Positions 11,503-21,810 of a stretch of DNA of 64,000 bases are shown here, in pieces. This DNA comes from Saussurea involucrata. Lineage: Eukaryota > Streptophyta > Magnoliopsida > Asterales > Asteraceae. Every line of letters begins with the position of its first letter. Position 1 is the first letter of the stretch. The stretch lies in contig CM066320.1 in assembly GCA_033807775.1 (NCBI GenBank), positions 178,408,784 to 178,472,783 on the forward strand, written 5' to 3'. The notes beneath the pieces are model-generated. The model saw only the letters and a program-made list of their open reading frames with translations, ran no database searches and was not told the origin of the DNA. The translations under genes and the position numbers were made by a program.

Positions 11503-11820
11503 TAATTGAATAGGTTGATGGTGTTATTATTATTAGAAATATGGGATGCACTTCAAGCAGCTGCAGAGGCAGAGTTAAGCCTTGCACAAGCGATAGTAGA
11601 CAGTGCTGGTGTTATCGTTCAAAAGGCGGACTTGACAGTTTGTTACGATGAAAGAGGTATGTATATGTATGTTTAAACCTTCTTCAAGTTGTTGGATGTT
11701 CTTTTCTTTTCTTTAATTATCTCCATTAATGGCTGCTCCTTTTATTACATTTCAGGCGCAAAGTACGAGTTACCCAAGTACGTTTTGAGTGTGCCAACAA
11801 ATTTGATCCGTGACAGTTAA
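8854..11820 (+). CDS. UBTD1/2-like (DC-UbP/UBTD N-terminal domain) protein, 114 aa, four exons
   Basis: Exons at 8854-8890, 9862-9984, 11537-11656 and 11756-11820; each intron starts GT, ends AG and falls in phase 1. The spliced frame is open for 114 codons to the TAA at 11818. The start MGCAGSS is an N-myristoylation signal (Gly2, Ser6) with Cys3 available for palmitoylation, so membrane attachment is likely. Residues about 22-112 match the N-terminal domain of ubiquitin-domain-containing proteins UBTD1/2: PKPWKHPEPIT, LKQMRDEFWDTAP, GGRKEIWDALQAAAEA, AQAIVDSAGVIV, YDERGAKYELPKYVLSVP. Animal UBTD proteins add a C-terminal ubiquitin-like domain and bind E2 enzymes; here the protein ends after the first domain, as I recall for small plant homologues, so the role is inferred. 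Intron 2 (9985-11536) carries several MITEs. Confidence 0.9.
8891..9861 (+). other. Intron 1 of the UBTD-like gene
   Basis: Starts GTAAAG and ends ATTACAG. It is AT-rich, with no repeat or internal gene that I can support. Confidence 0.85.
10575..10670. repeat. Perfect 37-bp inverted repeat in intron 2
   Basis: Arm 10575-10611 is the exact reverse complement of arm 10634-10670, with a 22-base spacer. The right arm is also part of the following foldback MITE, so this hairpin consists of an extra arm facing the MITE. Confidence 0.9.
10612..10842. mobile_element. Foldback MITE in intron 2
   Basis: Left arm starts GGTTCAGGGAAAACC near 10619 and runs through GTTCATCTG and TATGCACATGTGCATACAAG to about 10710; the right arm repeats this in reverse, ending GGTTTTCCCTTGAACC near 10838. 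The element is almost entirely palindromic. No coding capacity; superfamily not assigned. Confidence 0.75.
10841..10899. repeat. (CT)n(TA)n microsatellite
   Basis: CT repeats at 10841-10860 run directly into uninterrupted TA repeats at 10861-10899. Confidence 0.95.
10921..11085. mobile_element. Second foldback MITE in intron 2
   Basis: The 27-bp arm 10921-10947 (starts GTGAGAAGTTGAGG) is exactly reverse-complementary to 11059-11085. It is bounded by AT microsatellites on both sides, so the outer ends and TSD are obscured. Confidence 0.75.
11099..11174. repeat. (TATATC)n/(TA)n microsatellite
   Basis: TATATC-type repeats pass into TA repeats and end at 11174. Confidence 0.95.
11478..11502. 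repeat. (AT)n microsatellite near the end of intron 2
   Basis: Alternating AT about 35 bases upstream of the exon 3 acceptor, preceded by a short CA tract. Confidence 0.9.
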
Positions 11821-13076
11821 GAACGCAGATGCATAAAGATCGGTACATCATGTATATGTGTCTTAGTCTTGCTTTTATCGGTTTAGCAAAGAAATCCCGC
11901 TTTCATCTTATTTGAATTCTATATGTCAAGAGTTGATAGTGAGATATGGAATCAAACTTATTTGGTCTTATGATGATATATATGCGTATCGAGGATGATA
12001 CCCAAGATCTGTATTTGATTCATTTTGTGAGATGTTTGCAAGAAAATGTGAGTAGCTTATAGTTGGTTTTGGTGTTTTGGGTGACCTTGTTGTTGTTTTT
12101 GTACCAAATGGGAAAGGATTAATTGGATTAGTTGTCATTTGTAATTTTGATGGAAAATATACTTGCTTTAAAATTGAGTTTAAAGGCATTTGGGGTGCTG
12201 GATTGCTTGTTTCTATATGGTTACAAGTTTTATGAACTGCTTCATCATTATGAGGTGGCTTAGCTTATGTTTGTTAAATTAAGTCTTAACTTGTCATGTT
12301 TGGTAAAAACTAAGTTATATGACGGAGTAAAATGATTTTAATATGATATTAAAATATTCAATTCCTTCAATACCCAACAATTATTTGGATAAACTTGCAA
12401 TAAGGTGCGAGTCATTGAGGGTAGATTAATTGACAATAAGATTTGAATCTTTTGCAAATTTGTGGGGGATTTTCTTGACTGTTTTCTGAAGCTAACTCGA
12501 CATCCATGGTTACAAAATAATATTTAAACGAACTTTCTTTAGTGTTTTTTTGTTGGGAAGCAAAGGGAAAAAAATTAAGGGAAAACATGGTATTATACTA
12601 AAGTTTTTTTTTCCTCTTATGCTTTGTACCAACTAACTATTATGTATTAACCGTATCAATTTAATTGGTACGAATCTAAACTTGGTGGGTACGTGGTATT
12701 AGAAGTCGCATATCACAGTAGTATCGTAGCATACCGGCTTAATTTTTAATTTCTTATTAACTAAAATTTAGTGAATAATACAACATATTTTGATTTTTAA
12801 ATTTTAGATTATCTTTTTTCTAAATTTTGCTAAATTGTAACATGGATTGATATAAAACTTTATTGAATTTATTCGTCTAACATTAACAACTTTAGTAACT
12901 TGTTCACACTTCTGTCCATCACCACTATAAGTGAAAGTTTGTGTTATATGAAGATTATTCGAATGCTTGTATAGGTACGGATAAGTGGTACAACATATCA
13001 AGTTGTTATTTGAATGTTCGACGTTTTTAGTGCATCCAGATCTAGTCGACAAATATATCAATTTAAATAACTTGCA
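11821..13076. other. 3' flank of the UBTD-like gene; AT-rich intergenic DNA
   Basis: The first few hundred bases after the stop codon probably hold the 3' UTR. Beyond that I see AT-rich DNA with no gene, RNA gene or clear repeat. Confidence 0.5.
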
Positions 13077-13445
13077 AGAGCATCTCCGACAGATTCTCTG
13101 GAATATAGAAAATGGAGTTTTTGTTCTCTATATGGCTTCAACGGATTCTCTATCTTGTTCTCTAAAATAGAGAAACATAAAAGAAACTCAAAATATAAAA
13201 AATTATCAAAAACTCACTAGAGAGAGAAATGGGTTTTTTATTCATTCCACCAATGAGATTGCATTAATATTATTTTATATAAAGTTTTTTTAAAATGTAT
13301 TGGGATCAGAAAGTTATAAAACATTTAAATAATATAATTAATGATAAAATCCCTAAAATAAAAAATTTATTTAGTTGAATATAATTTATTTTAAAAAAAC
13401 AATTTTTGATTCTTTATTTTAGAAAAACTATATTGGAGATGCTCT
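13077..13445. mobile_element. MITE with AGAGCATCTCC termini
   Basis: AGAGCATCTCC at 13077-13087 is matched by its exact reverse complement at 13435-13445. The 369-bp interior is AT-rich and non-coding. No unambiguous TSD; superfamily not assigned. Confidence 0.6.
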
Positions 13446-13548
13446 AACTAATGTATAAGTAAAAGAATTGAAACTCAATTTAGAGTTTGTTAGTTGATTG
13501 AATAAAGTATTAAATTATTATAAAAATAAGAAATAATTAAGTAGTTAC

Positions 13549-13718
13549 TGATACAATTGAATGACATAAATTTGTCTTGACAAATATTTATACAAAATAC
13601 TAATGAATAACCATGGAAACTATTGAAATCTATCCTATAATTACAATTCATATTCTATGAAAAGGATATATACAAAATATGGAGAATATGGGATATTCTC
13701 TAACAATATTTGCTAACA
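13549..13718 (-). repeat. 3' LTR of the Ale-like Copia (170 bp)
   Basis: Begins TGATACAATTG and ends GCTAACA on the + strand. The body matches 51580-51703 (TATTGAAATCTATCCTATAA, ATATACAAAATATGGAGAAT). Next to it a G-rich tract (TGCGGGGGCA read on the - strand, 13719-13729) is the polypurine tract. Confidence 0.85.
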
Positions 13719-13763
13719 TGCCCCCGCAGTTTGAGTGTATGGAGAATGAATGCTTAAACTGGA

Positions 13764-14992
13764 TCATAAGAAATCAAGGAATAAGTGGCGGGGAATGCCC
13801 TTTGTAAAAATATCCGCGTATTGGTAGGAAGAAGGAACATGAAGTATGCGCACATATCCCATGGCGACCTTTTCTTGCACAAAGTGTATGTCGAGTTCTA
13901 TGTGTTTGGTACGCTGGTGTTGAACTGGATTGCCAGAGAGGTATACGACAAACACATTGTCACAATAAACAATTGTGGCTTTTTTGTGGGTCACAATCGA
14001 GCTCAAGTAGAAGATTGTGTAACCAACATGTTTCGGCGACTACATTCGTGACGCCGTCATATTCTACCTCGGCACTGGAATGGGAGATAGTGGGTTGTCG
14101 CTTGGCGGACCAAGAAATGATGTTGTCACCCAAAAAACCACAATATCCGGATGTAGATTGTCTCGTATCGGGGCACCCAGCCCAGTCCGCATCCGTATAT
14201 GAAGTGAGACGATTGAGCAGAGACGGGTATAAATGTAAACCATATTCGAGTGTGCCTTTCAAGTACCGGATAATACGTTTGAGGACACAAAAATGGGTTC
14301 CCTTGGTGCACGCATAAAGAGGCAGATTTGTTGTATGTCATAAGCGATATTGAGCCGTGTGAAGTGAGACTGTAATGCGTAGCCAGGATGGGATATTATG
14401 TAGGATCCGTGACCGAAGATCCGTCATTAGCACTGAGTTTCGACTTAGAGTCGACTGGAGTAGTGACAGGTTTGCAATTCGTTATCTTGGCTCTGGAAAG
14501 GATTTCATTTGCATATTTTCTATGAGACAGGAACTGTGATTAGGGGTACGAGTGACACAGATACCCAAAAAGAAACTCAAGTTTCCCAAGTCGATCATGG
14601 AGAATTCTTTATTAAGAGAGGAGATGACGTTGACTTTGAGTTTCTTAGACGAGGCAGTCAACACAAGATCATCCACATATAATAATAGATAAGTCGTGTC
14701 CTTTCCATGTTGGTAGATAAATAAGGAGTTGTCGCATTTGCTACACCGAAAACCGACCTGCAAAATAACGTTAGTAAACCGCGGATACCAAGCCCAAGGG
14801 GCTTGTTTGAGTCTGTAAAGAGACTTACGGAGTCGGCACATATCACCCGGAATAGAGGGGTTGTAGAAGTTGAGAGGTTGATACATAAATACTGTTTCTT
14901 TAAGATCCCCATAAAGGAACGCATTTTTGACATCAAGTTGATGGATTGGCCAATTTCAGCTCATGGAAATGCTAAGCACAGTTCGGATAGCG
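13764..14992 (-). pseudogene. Copia reverse transcriptase (C-terminal part) and RNase H, broken
   Basis: Downstream half of the host Copia polyprotein. Near the junction with the Athila it reads QLDVKNAFLYGDLKE and RLRKSLYRLKQAP, then the polymerase motif LLYVDDLVLTA and NLSFFLGICV. The RNase H part has TDADWAGCPDTRQSTSGYC, ISWSAKRQPTISHSSAE and NPVQHQRTKHIELDIHFV; the protein ends near 13764. At least one frameshift lies between the RT and RNase H (about 14260-14490) and another near 13960-14010. It continues across the Athila insertion at 43372. Confidence 0.85.
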
Positions 14993-14997
14993 GCGGG

Positions 14998-16587
14998 TGA
15001 CACTGCTTTGAATACACCGATGGACGTGTAATAATTAAACCTTAATGCAAGTATACAGTAAAATATAATGCTGTCTTTCAAGTAATAATATGGTAAGAAC
15101 CATGTATTAAAAGCGTATTAAAAGTTTAATAAAAGAAATGGTTTCCAAGGATCAATTCGAAGATTATATTTTTCTGTTGGTGTTTGGAATTATCACAGAT
15201 TATATAACAATTAATAAAGGATAGCAAGGGTGTAAGATGTTGGGGTGAGCTTTAAACATAACGTCCAGCATACCAATTTTTTAGCAATGCTACAACATTT
15301 GTCTTTCAACACTTAAGTTCACCATCTACTTGTCAGGTTGCCCTATCGGGTTTTCAACAATTCACTACTGATCTAGCAGCCACTCAATCCATTCCTGGCA
15401 TTGTTGTCAAAACTATTAGTAGCAAGATGAAGCCTTCCAAGTATATGGATAAACAAATTCCTTTGTTAAAATCACTCTTCCAAGCTGATTCCCATATCAG
15501 TTAAGTTGATGTGTTCGGAGTGGTCCATTCCTGGCACACACTCTACACTGTTACCATCCAAACAGATGATCAACTTATCGGGCAAAATCAACCCAGAAAA
15601 GACAGAGACGATAAATTCCTTTATTAGTATCTCTTCCGAGCACACTTCCTTTGTCATTCGGATTGACGTGAATATCAATGGTTCATTCCTGACACCATGA
15701 CACTTTAACACTTTCAAAGTGATCAACCGTCTAGAAGTAACTGGATCTTTTTATAAAACTTAACATGAAATGGTGAACATCATTATTGAGAAACGATGTC
15801 TACTTTTCATTATGTTTAAAACATCACCCTTTTAATCTCACACCCAAGCTATTTAAACTTAGCTACTCATACTTGAATGTAATGGACAGGTAATATAAAT
15901 TACAGAAATGAAATACATAAAGTAAAGACTTAAATGTAAATGACTTGAATGTAAAGTACAAGAACATAAAAGATTATAAGTTATTGCAGCAATGTTGGAC
16001 CAATGCTGCAGCAACTCATAAATGGTATGAATATCAAGAACAAGAAGAAGAACATAAACTAGAATTGCATAAAATTAAATAGAGGTTCTGCAAATCAATT
16101 GTAAGAACTGATCTACATAAGTTGTCTCCTGAAAATGAAAACCAACTTCTCCTATTTATACTAAGAGGAGAGAAGGTAAGTTGCCTAACTTAGACTATTC
16201 AACACTATTCATCAAGGTACAAAAACTATTACAACCCATGCTTCCAAAGTTGGTCTTTTTAGAGCTTACAAAAGAAATCAGGCATTGAGTTCAGTTCTTC
16301 TAGAACATGGTACCAAAAGTCATCAACAAAAGTCTTCTAGAAATCGATTCTTCATTCCATTCTTCCAGTCTTCAATGCTGTAGCATTGGGCAGGGCTGCA
16401 CTATAATAAACAAACATAATTAGCCTTCCTAAAGCAGTAATTGACACGTAAATCATAATCTTAGCTCCATTAAACAAATGGTGAAAATAAGTAAGAAAAA
16501 GGACTTAAATGTTGGGATAAAATAAGAAAATCTAATTAAAATGATAAGAAAAAGATACAATATGCATTAAATAAATAATGCATATCA
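14998..16587 (-). repeat. 3' LTR of the Athila (1590 bp)
   Basis: Pairs with 41757-43366. Ends are TGACACTG and GCATATCA (+ strand). It lacks about 24 bp present near 41866-41890 of the other LTR. It contains copies of the dispersed palindromic motif at 15286-15299 and 16374-16387. The 84-codon frame at 15472-15726 recurs at 42250-42504 only because the LTRs are duplicates. Confidence 0.93.
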
Positions 16588-16604
16588 CACCCTCAAATTT
16601 AAAG
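16588..16604 (-). other. Polypurine tract of the Athila
   Basis: Read on the - strand, CTTTAAATTTGAGGGTG immediately precedes the 3' LTR. Confidence 0.75.
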
Positions 16605-17335
16605 TGTTGTTTGTCCCCAAACAACTAAAAGACCAAAAAAAAGAAAATGACTCAATTTTGAAATTTCTTGCAAGAATATGGCATTAAGTGCCCACATCAT
16701 GTACATCATATCCCATGAACTAGATAGCCTTTTATAAATCCTTTATCATTCATTTTAACCCAAAGTGTGTGTGTGTCATAGGCTAACACCAATCTTCCTT
16801 TTGTTAGACTCAAACACACCCTACATTTAGAGTCAATAGGGCTTTTTAGGGTTTCTCTTTGGCATATCTTTTCTCACCAAGCCTTGCCCCTATGGGGCAT
16901 TTTTGGTATCTTTGCATCATGCATATCAGGTTAGAGCTTTGCTCTTTTGATTGATCTTTTCATGCTTTTAAGGTGTAACCTTCCCATCCTCAAATTTGTG
17001 CTTTACAATGTCCTCATTGTAACATTGAAGTGTATAGGTGTATAAAGGCTACAAGTGGCTTTTTACATGTGAGAAGAAGGCCTAAATCATCCTCTAAATG
17101 TGTTTAGGATGTGTGAGTCAAATTCAGTCCCAAGAAGAGAGTGGCTAGTTCTAACATGAACACACAACTTAGTAAACTCATGATTTAAAAAATTATTTGG
17201 GTTATGAAATCAAAGGAACATGATGTAACCAATGCATTATCTAGCAAGAGAAAATAAACCTAAAAATTATGATAACATTATCCCAGACTCAATAAAAATA
17301 AAAATGGAAGCTAAGGAGAATGATATGGACCTGTC
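16605..17335 (-). other. Athila 3' untranslated region
   Basis: Lies between the stop of the third ORF and the polypurine tract. It has the GTTTGGGGACAAAC hairpin (- strand, near 16605-16625) typical of this part of Athila/Tat elements and no ORF. I see nothing else in it. Confidence 0.6.
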
Positions 17336-19540
17336 CTACTCCTTAGGAGTAGGCTGTGAATCTGTGGATGCCCCTGCCAATGATGCAGCATCTATGGATT
17401 CCTTTTCTGCTGCAGTGGATTCCAATGCTCTAGCATCCGTCTGCAGCTTCCTTTCAACCAACGACCTGCTTCTTTCAGCCCTCAACTCTTCATTCTCTTT
17501 AACAAGCCTCCTGTTCTCAGTCTTTACCCTATTCATTCTGGCCAAAATCTTCTTAATCTTTCCCCCATTCTTTGATCCAGCTCCTGTCCTCACTGTTTTC
17601 AACTTGGCTTTCATATCCTTCTTCATGTCCTCCAACTTTTTCTCAATCGCAGCATCTTGCTTGAGTAAGGTATCCATGATATTGCTGTTTTGAGATAAAA
17701 TATCCTGCATCATACCTACAATATCGTCTTTGCTAGACTTCCCTTGCCTCAATCGGATCACACTCTTCATATCAAGAGCCCATTTATCCTCACCCTCGGT
17801 TTGAATGACACCCCCCTCATATTGAGGAATACCAGCAGCAGTCAGAAATTTTGAAAGCAAACCAGGGTAGAAAAACTTGCCTTGGTTTCTTTTTCCACAA
17901 TACTGAATCCCATTAAAAATCATGTCACCCACATTGATGCTTTTCCCACTCATGATACAATATAAAAGGATCATTCGTTCACAGTTAACTGAACTATCGT
18001 GAGTGGTAGGCCATAATGAACTTCTGATGAAATTCATCCAGACATTTGCATCAGGCAAAAGATTAACAGCCTTAAAAGTCCGGAGCTTATAATTTGCGTG
18101 TGATTCCCATGTAGTACCCGGTTTGCCTACCACCTTAATCATGTCATCTAACTGCTTTTGTGTAGCAGTCCTAACAAGGGTATCATAGTCTGGGGATGAT
18201 GGTGTAGTGAGGCCCAAAAATGTGTTGATGGCCTCAGCACTAATCTGGATACCCACACCTCTCACAGTGATCATGGGTGGTGTGCAATATTGAAATTCAG
18301 CATAAAACTCCCGAATAAGAGTCAAGTTATAGGATTCATTTACCTCACCTAGTTTGGTCCATCCTCGGTTGTCGACGATGCTTCTGATGAACTCAAATTC
18401 CTCCAAACTAGCTTTGTCAAACCCTTTGTCGATCAGCCCTGTTTTCTTGTTCTGCTTTTCAAACAAATATTTTGCTTTCTTCTTACTGAAACCATCCAGT
18501 GCTCTTCTAGGCCGAGGAATGATGTGTGGTTGTGAAGTTCCAGCATCAGAATGCCTTTTGGATGCTTCAGCATCACCCTTCTTTTTCTTTTGTTTCTTTG
18601 GAGTGACAGTCTTCTTTTTCGTTTGTTTTCCCTTTTTCTTAGGCTGCTCAGTACCTGCAGGGTTAGTCTCTTGCACATTTTCAGAGGCTTTCCTTTTTCG
18701 TTGAGTAGGATCATCTCTTCCACCAGAGTGGTCAGAAATTTCCATGGATTGGTCCTCAACTCCAGGTTCTTGATGCTGTGAGGATGCTACAGCATCAGTG
18801 TGCATTCCAACACTTGCACTCATCCTATTCAAACTTTCAGCCACATTCTCCAAAATAGCGAGTTCTTCCAAACTTTGATCATCCAAAACTGTGTTTGGTT
18901 GATCAAATGGAATTCTCTGTGAGTCATCAAAAGGCCAAGTTAGACATAAAATAGGGGGTGGTTGTGTGAAACTTTGTGTGCAAGTGAAAATAAACTCACT
19001 ATCCTCTTCAGTAGTGAAATAATCTTCAAGTTTTATAGAAAAATCAGAAGATACCTCATCTGCGGTTTTGTTTAAATCAGGGATAGTGGTGTGTTTCTCA
19101 GTGTGATCTTGAGTGGGATTTGATTCCTCATTCACAGCACCCTGTTTGGAAGAACTTCCTTTCACCATTGATTTAGTGATTTTTGGTGTACTCACAACGA
19201 TATTGAGAGGTGGAGAAACAGAGGTTTCCACTTGAGTTTCCATCTCCACAGTGGTGGCTTGGATCGATTCCATCAAAGGGGATTTAGGTGGGTTTGGGGT
19301 TTCGATATTAGGGTTTTTGGGTGCAGTGGGGATGGAAATTTTGGGTTGAGATTCGCCCATAGAAGACGAAGAGGCACCCACGATGGTGTTTGGTGGTGCC
19401 TGCGATGGTGAGGGCTCGACCTCAAGGTCGACCCTTTCGGTTTCTTCAGTGGGGTTCATTTCGGGTTGCGTCGCATCTCTTAGTCGAGTGCTTCTTCGCA
19501 CCACATCATCTCGAACAGCAGGTACCTTCACCCTAGCCAT
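17336..19540 (-). CDS. Athila third ORF (env position), putative plant transposon protein domain, 734 aa
   Basis: Open from ATG at 19540 (MARVKVPAVRDDVVRRSTRL) to the stop at 17336; an in-frame extension upstream crosses the insertion junction of the gag-protease element and is not native. Residues 1-250 are acidic, Ser/Pro/Thr-rich and probably disordered; 281-322 form a strongly basic patch (KKKGKQTKKK, KKQKKKKG) that could be a nuclear localisation signal. Residues about 373-570 (FDKASLEEFEF, NLTLIREFYAEF, ITVRGVGIQISAEAINTFLGL without its last residue as core) fit the putative plant transposon protein family (I believe PF20167) seen in Athila/Tat elements. Residues 618-703 are a likely coiled coil. 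No signal peptide or obvious transmembrane helix, so an envelope role is not supported. It is intact although gag-pol is not. Confidence 0.8.
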   Translation of the reverse strand: MARVKVPAVRDDVVRRSTRLRDATQPEMNPTEETERVDLEVEPSPSQAPPNTIVGASSSSMGESQPKISIPTAPKNPNIETPNPPKSPLMESIQATTVEMETQVETSVSPPLNIVVSTPKITKSMVKGSSSKQGAVNEESNPTQDHTEKHTTIPDLNKTADEVSSDFSIKLEDYFTTEEDSEFIFTCTQSFTQPPPILCLTWPFDDSQRIPFDQPNTVLDDQSLEELAILENVAESLNRMSASVGMHTDAVASSQHQEPGVEDQSMEISDHSGGRDDPTQRKRKASENVQETNPAGTEQPKKKGKQTKKKTVTPKKQKKKKGDAEASKRHSDAGTSQPHIIPRPRRALDGFSKKKAKYLFEKQNKKTGLIDKGFDKASLEEFEFIRSIVDNRGWTKLGEVNESYNLTLIREFYAEFQYCTPPMITVRGVGIQISAEAINTFLGLTTPSSPDYDTLVRTATQKQLDDMIKVVGKPGTTWESHANYKLRTFKAVNLLPDANVWMNFIRSSLWPTTHDSSVNCERMILLYCIMSGKSINVGDMIFNGIQYCGKRNQGKFFYPGLLSKFLTAAGIPQYEGGVIQTEGEDKWALDMKSVIRLRQGKSSKDDIVGMMQDILSQNSNIMDTLLKQDAAIEKKLEDMKKDMKAKLKTVRTGAGSKNGGKIKKILARMNRVKTENRRLVKENEELRAERSRSLVERKLQTDARALESTAAEKESIDAASLAGASTDSQPTPKE

Positions 19541-21154
19541 GGTGACCGATTTGTGCAGAATTTCAAAGGAGTTTGAAAAACAAAGGGAAAAGAGAGGAAG
19601 TTGAAGAAGACGGTTTATGGAGAGAGACAACCCCAAACCGAGCGTTGCTTGTCCCCAAGCAAATTAGCGACAAAACAGAATAAAAGCATATATCTCAGAA
19701 AGAATAATAATTGCACAATTCCAATCGGTACCAAGTGATGCATCGGTGATTTCCCATACCCGTGAATATCTATCTCACTCTCGCCTCATTCTCATTTCGT
19801 TTGACCTATGACCTTCCATTGGGAGTTGAATTCGTGACTGTTCCGATCACATCAGGGTTAGACTAGGTCCAAACATACTAGGGAAAACATTTCGCCTCGA
19901 CCCTACCTCACGGGATACTCTCTTTGCACTCGAACCTAGGTTATCGCTCGTGTTGTCATGTTTAAGGAGGTTATGTGCAAGAATGCTCAAATGTCATGAC
20001 AACTCTCAAGAAAGACGCACAAATGTCCAAAATTTTGATCTCAGACGGAATCAAGTAGCAAGATAGGGGATATCGGTAAAGGTAGTCGTAAACCGTAATC
20101 ACATTTTCCAAAAGATCATCCAGGTCTTTACACGGGTTGTAATGGGGCTAAGGCTATGGTTATGAAACGACGGGTAAGAAGGTTCAAATATCCTTGGCAT
20201 GTCAATCATTGGCAGTTCCGAACTCTATAGTTTTTCGCTCTCTTATTTGGCCCTCTTCGTCACTATTGGAGTTGCTTTGACTCTCTTATTTTCTGCTATA
20301 GATAATATCTAAGTAACTGCATTTTTTTTTGGGACTTCATTGGTCCTCTTTTCTACTTCTCGAGTTACATTGACCCGTTTTATTCTCATTGCTGGCCGGA
20401 GTTCTTCTTTTATGCTCTCACTCTATTGGTTCATTACTGCTTCCGATTGACACACTTTCGGATAAGGGTTGGCTAAGGCTTTTGGCTAAAGGGTGAATGA
20501 TGGGTTTAGAAAGGAATAAGGTGGGTGTTTGGCTGCAAAATGGCTATGGATACACACTAAGGGTAAACAGGGAAACGATAGCTAAAAAGGTTAAACAAAC
20601 ACACAATGCCTGGAATCATTTCTTAAGGTCCACACGATATGGTCTACTATACCCTCACCTAATATCCCGATGGTTGTCTTTGCAACTCAATGCAATAATG
20701 TAGCGAGATCATTCTACATTCACGACAAGGAATTCGAGAAAGTGTATGTAACTTAAGTGTATAAATCCCTCGAAATGAAAAACGTCTTTTAGACTCAAAA
20801 TCTCACTATTGGGTGGTCTCCACTAATGTCCCTAGTCATATCCTTTCCCGGTCCTTCCCTAACGGTCACGTCGCTATCACAAGATTCTTCCCCCAATGGT
20901 CGGTCTCAATCATTCAAAACAAAAAATTTAGCTACTTTGATCTAGACACTCAGAAATGCAGGAAATCTACGTGCATAAGCTTGGGCCCGATTGGGCAACC
21001 CCAAACCTTACCCACACATTGTCCCCAATGTGCAAGCAAAGTCGTAGGTGATGCGACTCAATCATTGTGCAGTTATTTACAGTTATAAAAAGGGCGGGTA
21101 AACATTAACGTAGCAAGCAAAAAGAAATCCCAAAATTTCTGAAGTGGGCACCCC

Positions 21155-21293
21155 AAACCTAGGCCATGGCCTAGGTTTGCCAAATAAAAGCCAACCCCAA
21201 ACCTCGGTACAACCGAGGTTGGCACAGGGTCTAATGTGAGTGTGTAGATGGTTCAAAAATGAGGCACCCCAAACCTAAGTGAAACTTAGGTTT
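21155..21293. repeat. Three covarying palindromes
   Basis: Each follows CACCCC or AACCCC. Stems are AAACCTAGGCCA/TGGCCTAGGTTT (21155-21178, a perfect 24-bp palindrome), AACCTCGG/CCGAGGTT (21200-21220) and AAACCTAAG/CTTAGGTTT (21271-21293). Central stem bases differ between units but stay paired. Confidence 0.85.
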
Positions 21294-21529
21294 GTTGCAT
21301 CTCGTGCAATTAAAATAGAACACACATCAAACACCACTCTTTTAGCAGAAAGATTTAGAACATACCTGTTTTGCCCGGCCGGAGGATTCTTGATTGGTTG
21401 AGCACTTAGAGGAGAAGACGGAGCACATGCAAGACAAGGGAAAGACACAAAACAAAAACAGGAAACACACAAAGCAAGAAAGGGAACAAAAACTGCACGA
21501 AAAACGAAAAACGGGACAAAAGGGACTCA

Positions 21530-21655
21530 CGCGGTTTTGCCCGCGACTTGCAAGTCGCGTGGAAAACCGCGTAACCCTCTGTTTCAGAAAACCAACAGAG
21601 GGCCCCACGACTTTCTGCGCGGTATGCAAACCGCGTGTAAAGCCGCGTATGTCCC
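21530..21655. repeat. GC-rich palindromic block
   Basis: CGCGACTTG/CAAGTCGCG (21542-21559) is a perfect 18-bp palindrome inside a longer imperfect hairpin with GCGGTTTT/AAAACCGC arms. A related CGCGGT/ACCGCG hairpin follows near 21617-21635. The core recurs in the LTR at 25286-25313. Confidence 0.8.
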
Positions 21656-21810
21656 TGTTCAGTTATTTTTTTGACTTTTTTGATTTTTTTGATTTTTATG
21701 GCTTTTTCATTATTTAAACACACTCAAAAATTAAAAGAAAAGGAAACTAACCTTGGTGGGTTGCCTCCCACCCAGCGCCTTATTTAAAGTCGTGGCACGA
21801 CTGTGCGGTT

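Larger units (their letters stand above)
19640..21790 (-). other. Non-coding 3' region of the gag-protease element
   Basis: No supported ORF in over 2 kb. It includes the GCTTGGGGACAAGC hairpin next to the polypurine tract (near 19645-19665), the palindrome array 21155-21293, a GC-rich palindromic block 21530-21655 and the conserved post-pol GGTGGGAGGCAACCC segment near 21750. Confidence 0.65.

Noticed and set aside
13973..14317. 114-codon + strand frame over the Copia RNase H
   Set aside because: Exact antisense of recognisable RNase H motifs.
15472..15726. 84-codon frame conserved at 42250-42504
   Set aside because: Both copies are in the two LTRs of one element; similarity is due to LTR identity, not to coding constraint.
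19541..19636. Upstream extension of the Athila third ORF
   Set aside because: Crosses the junction with the inserted gag-protease element and begins with a non-ATG codon; the native start is ATG at 19540.
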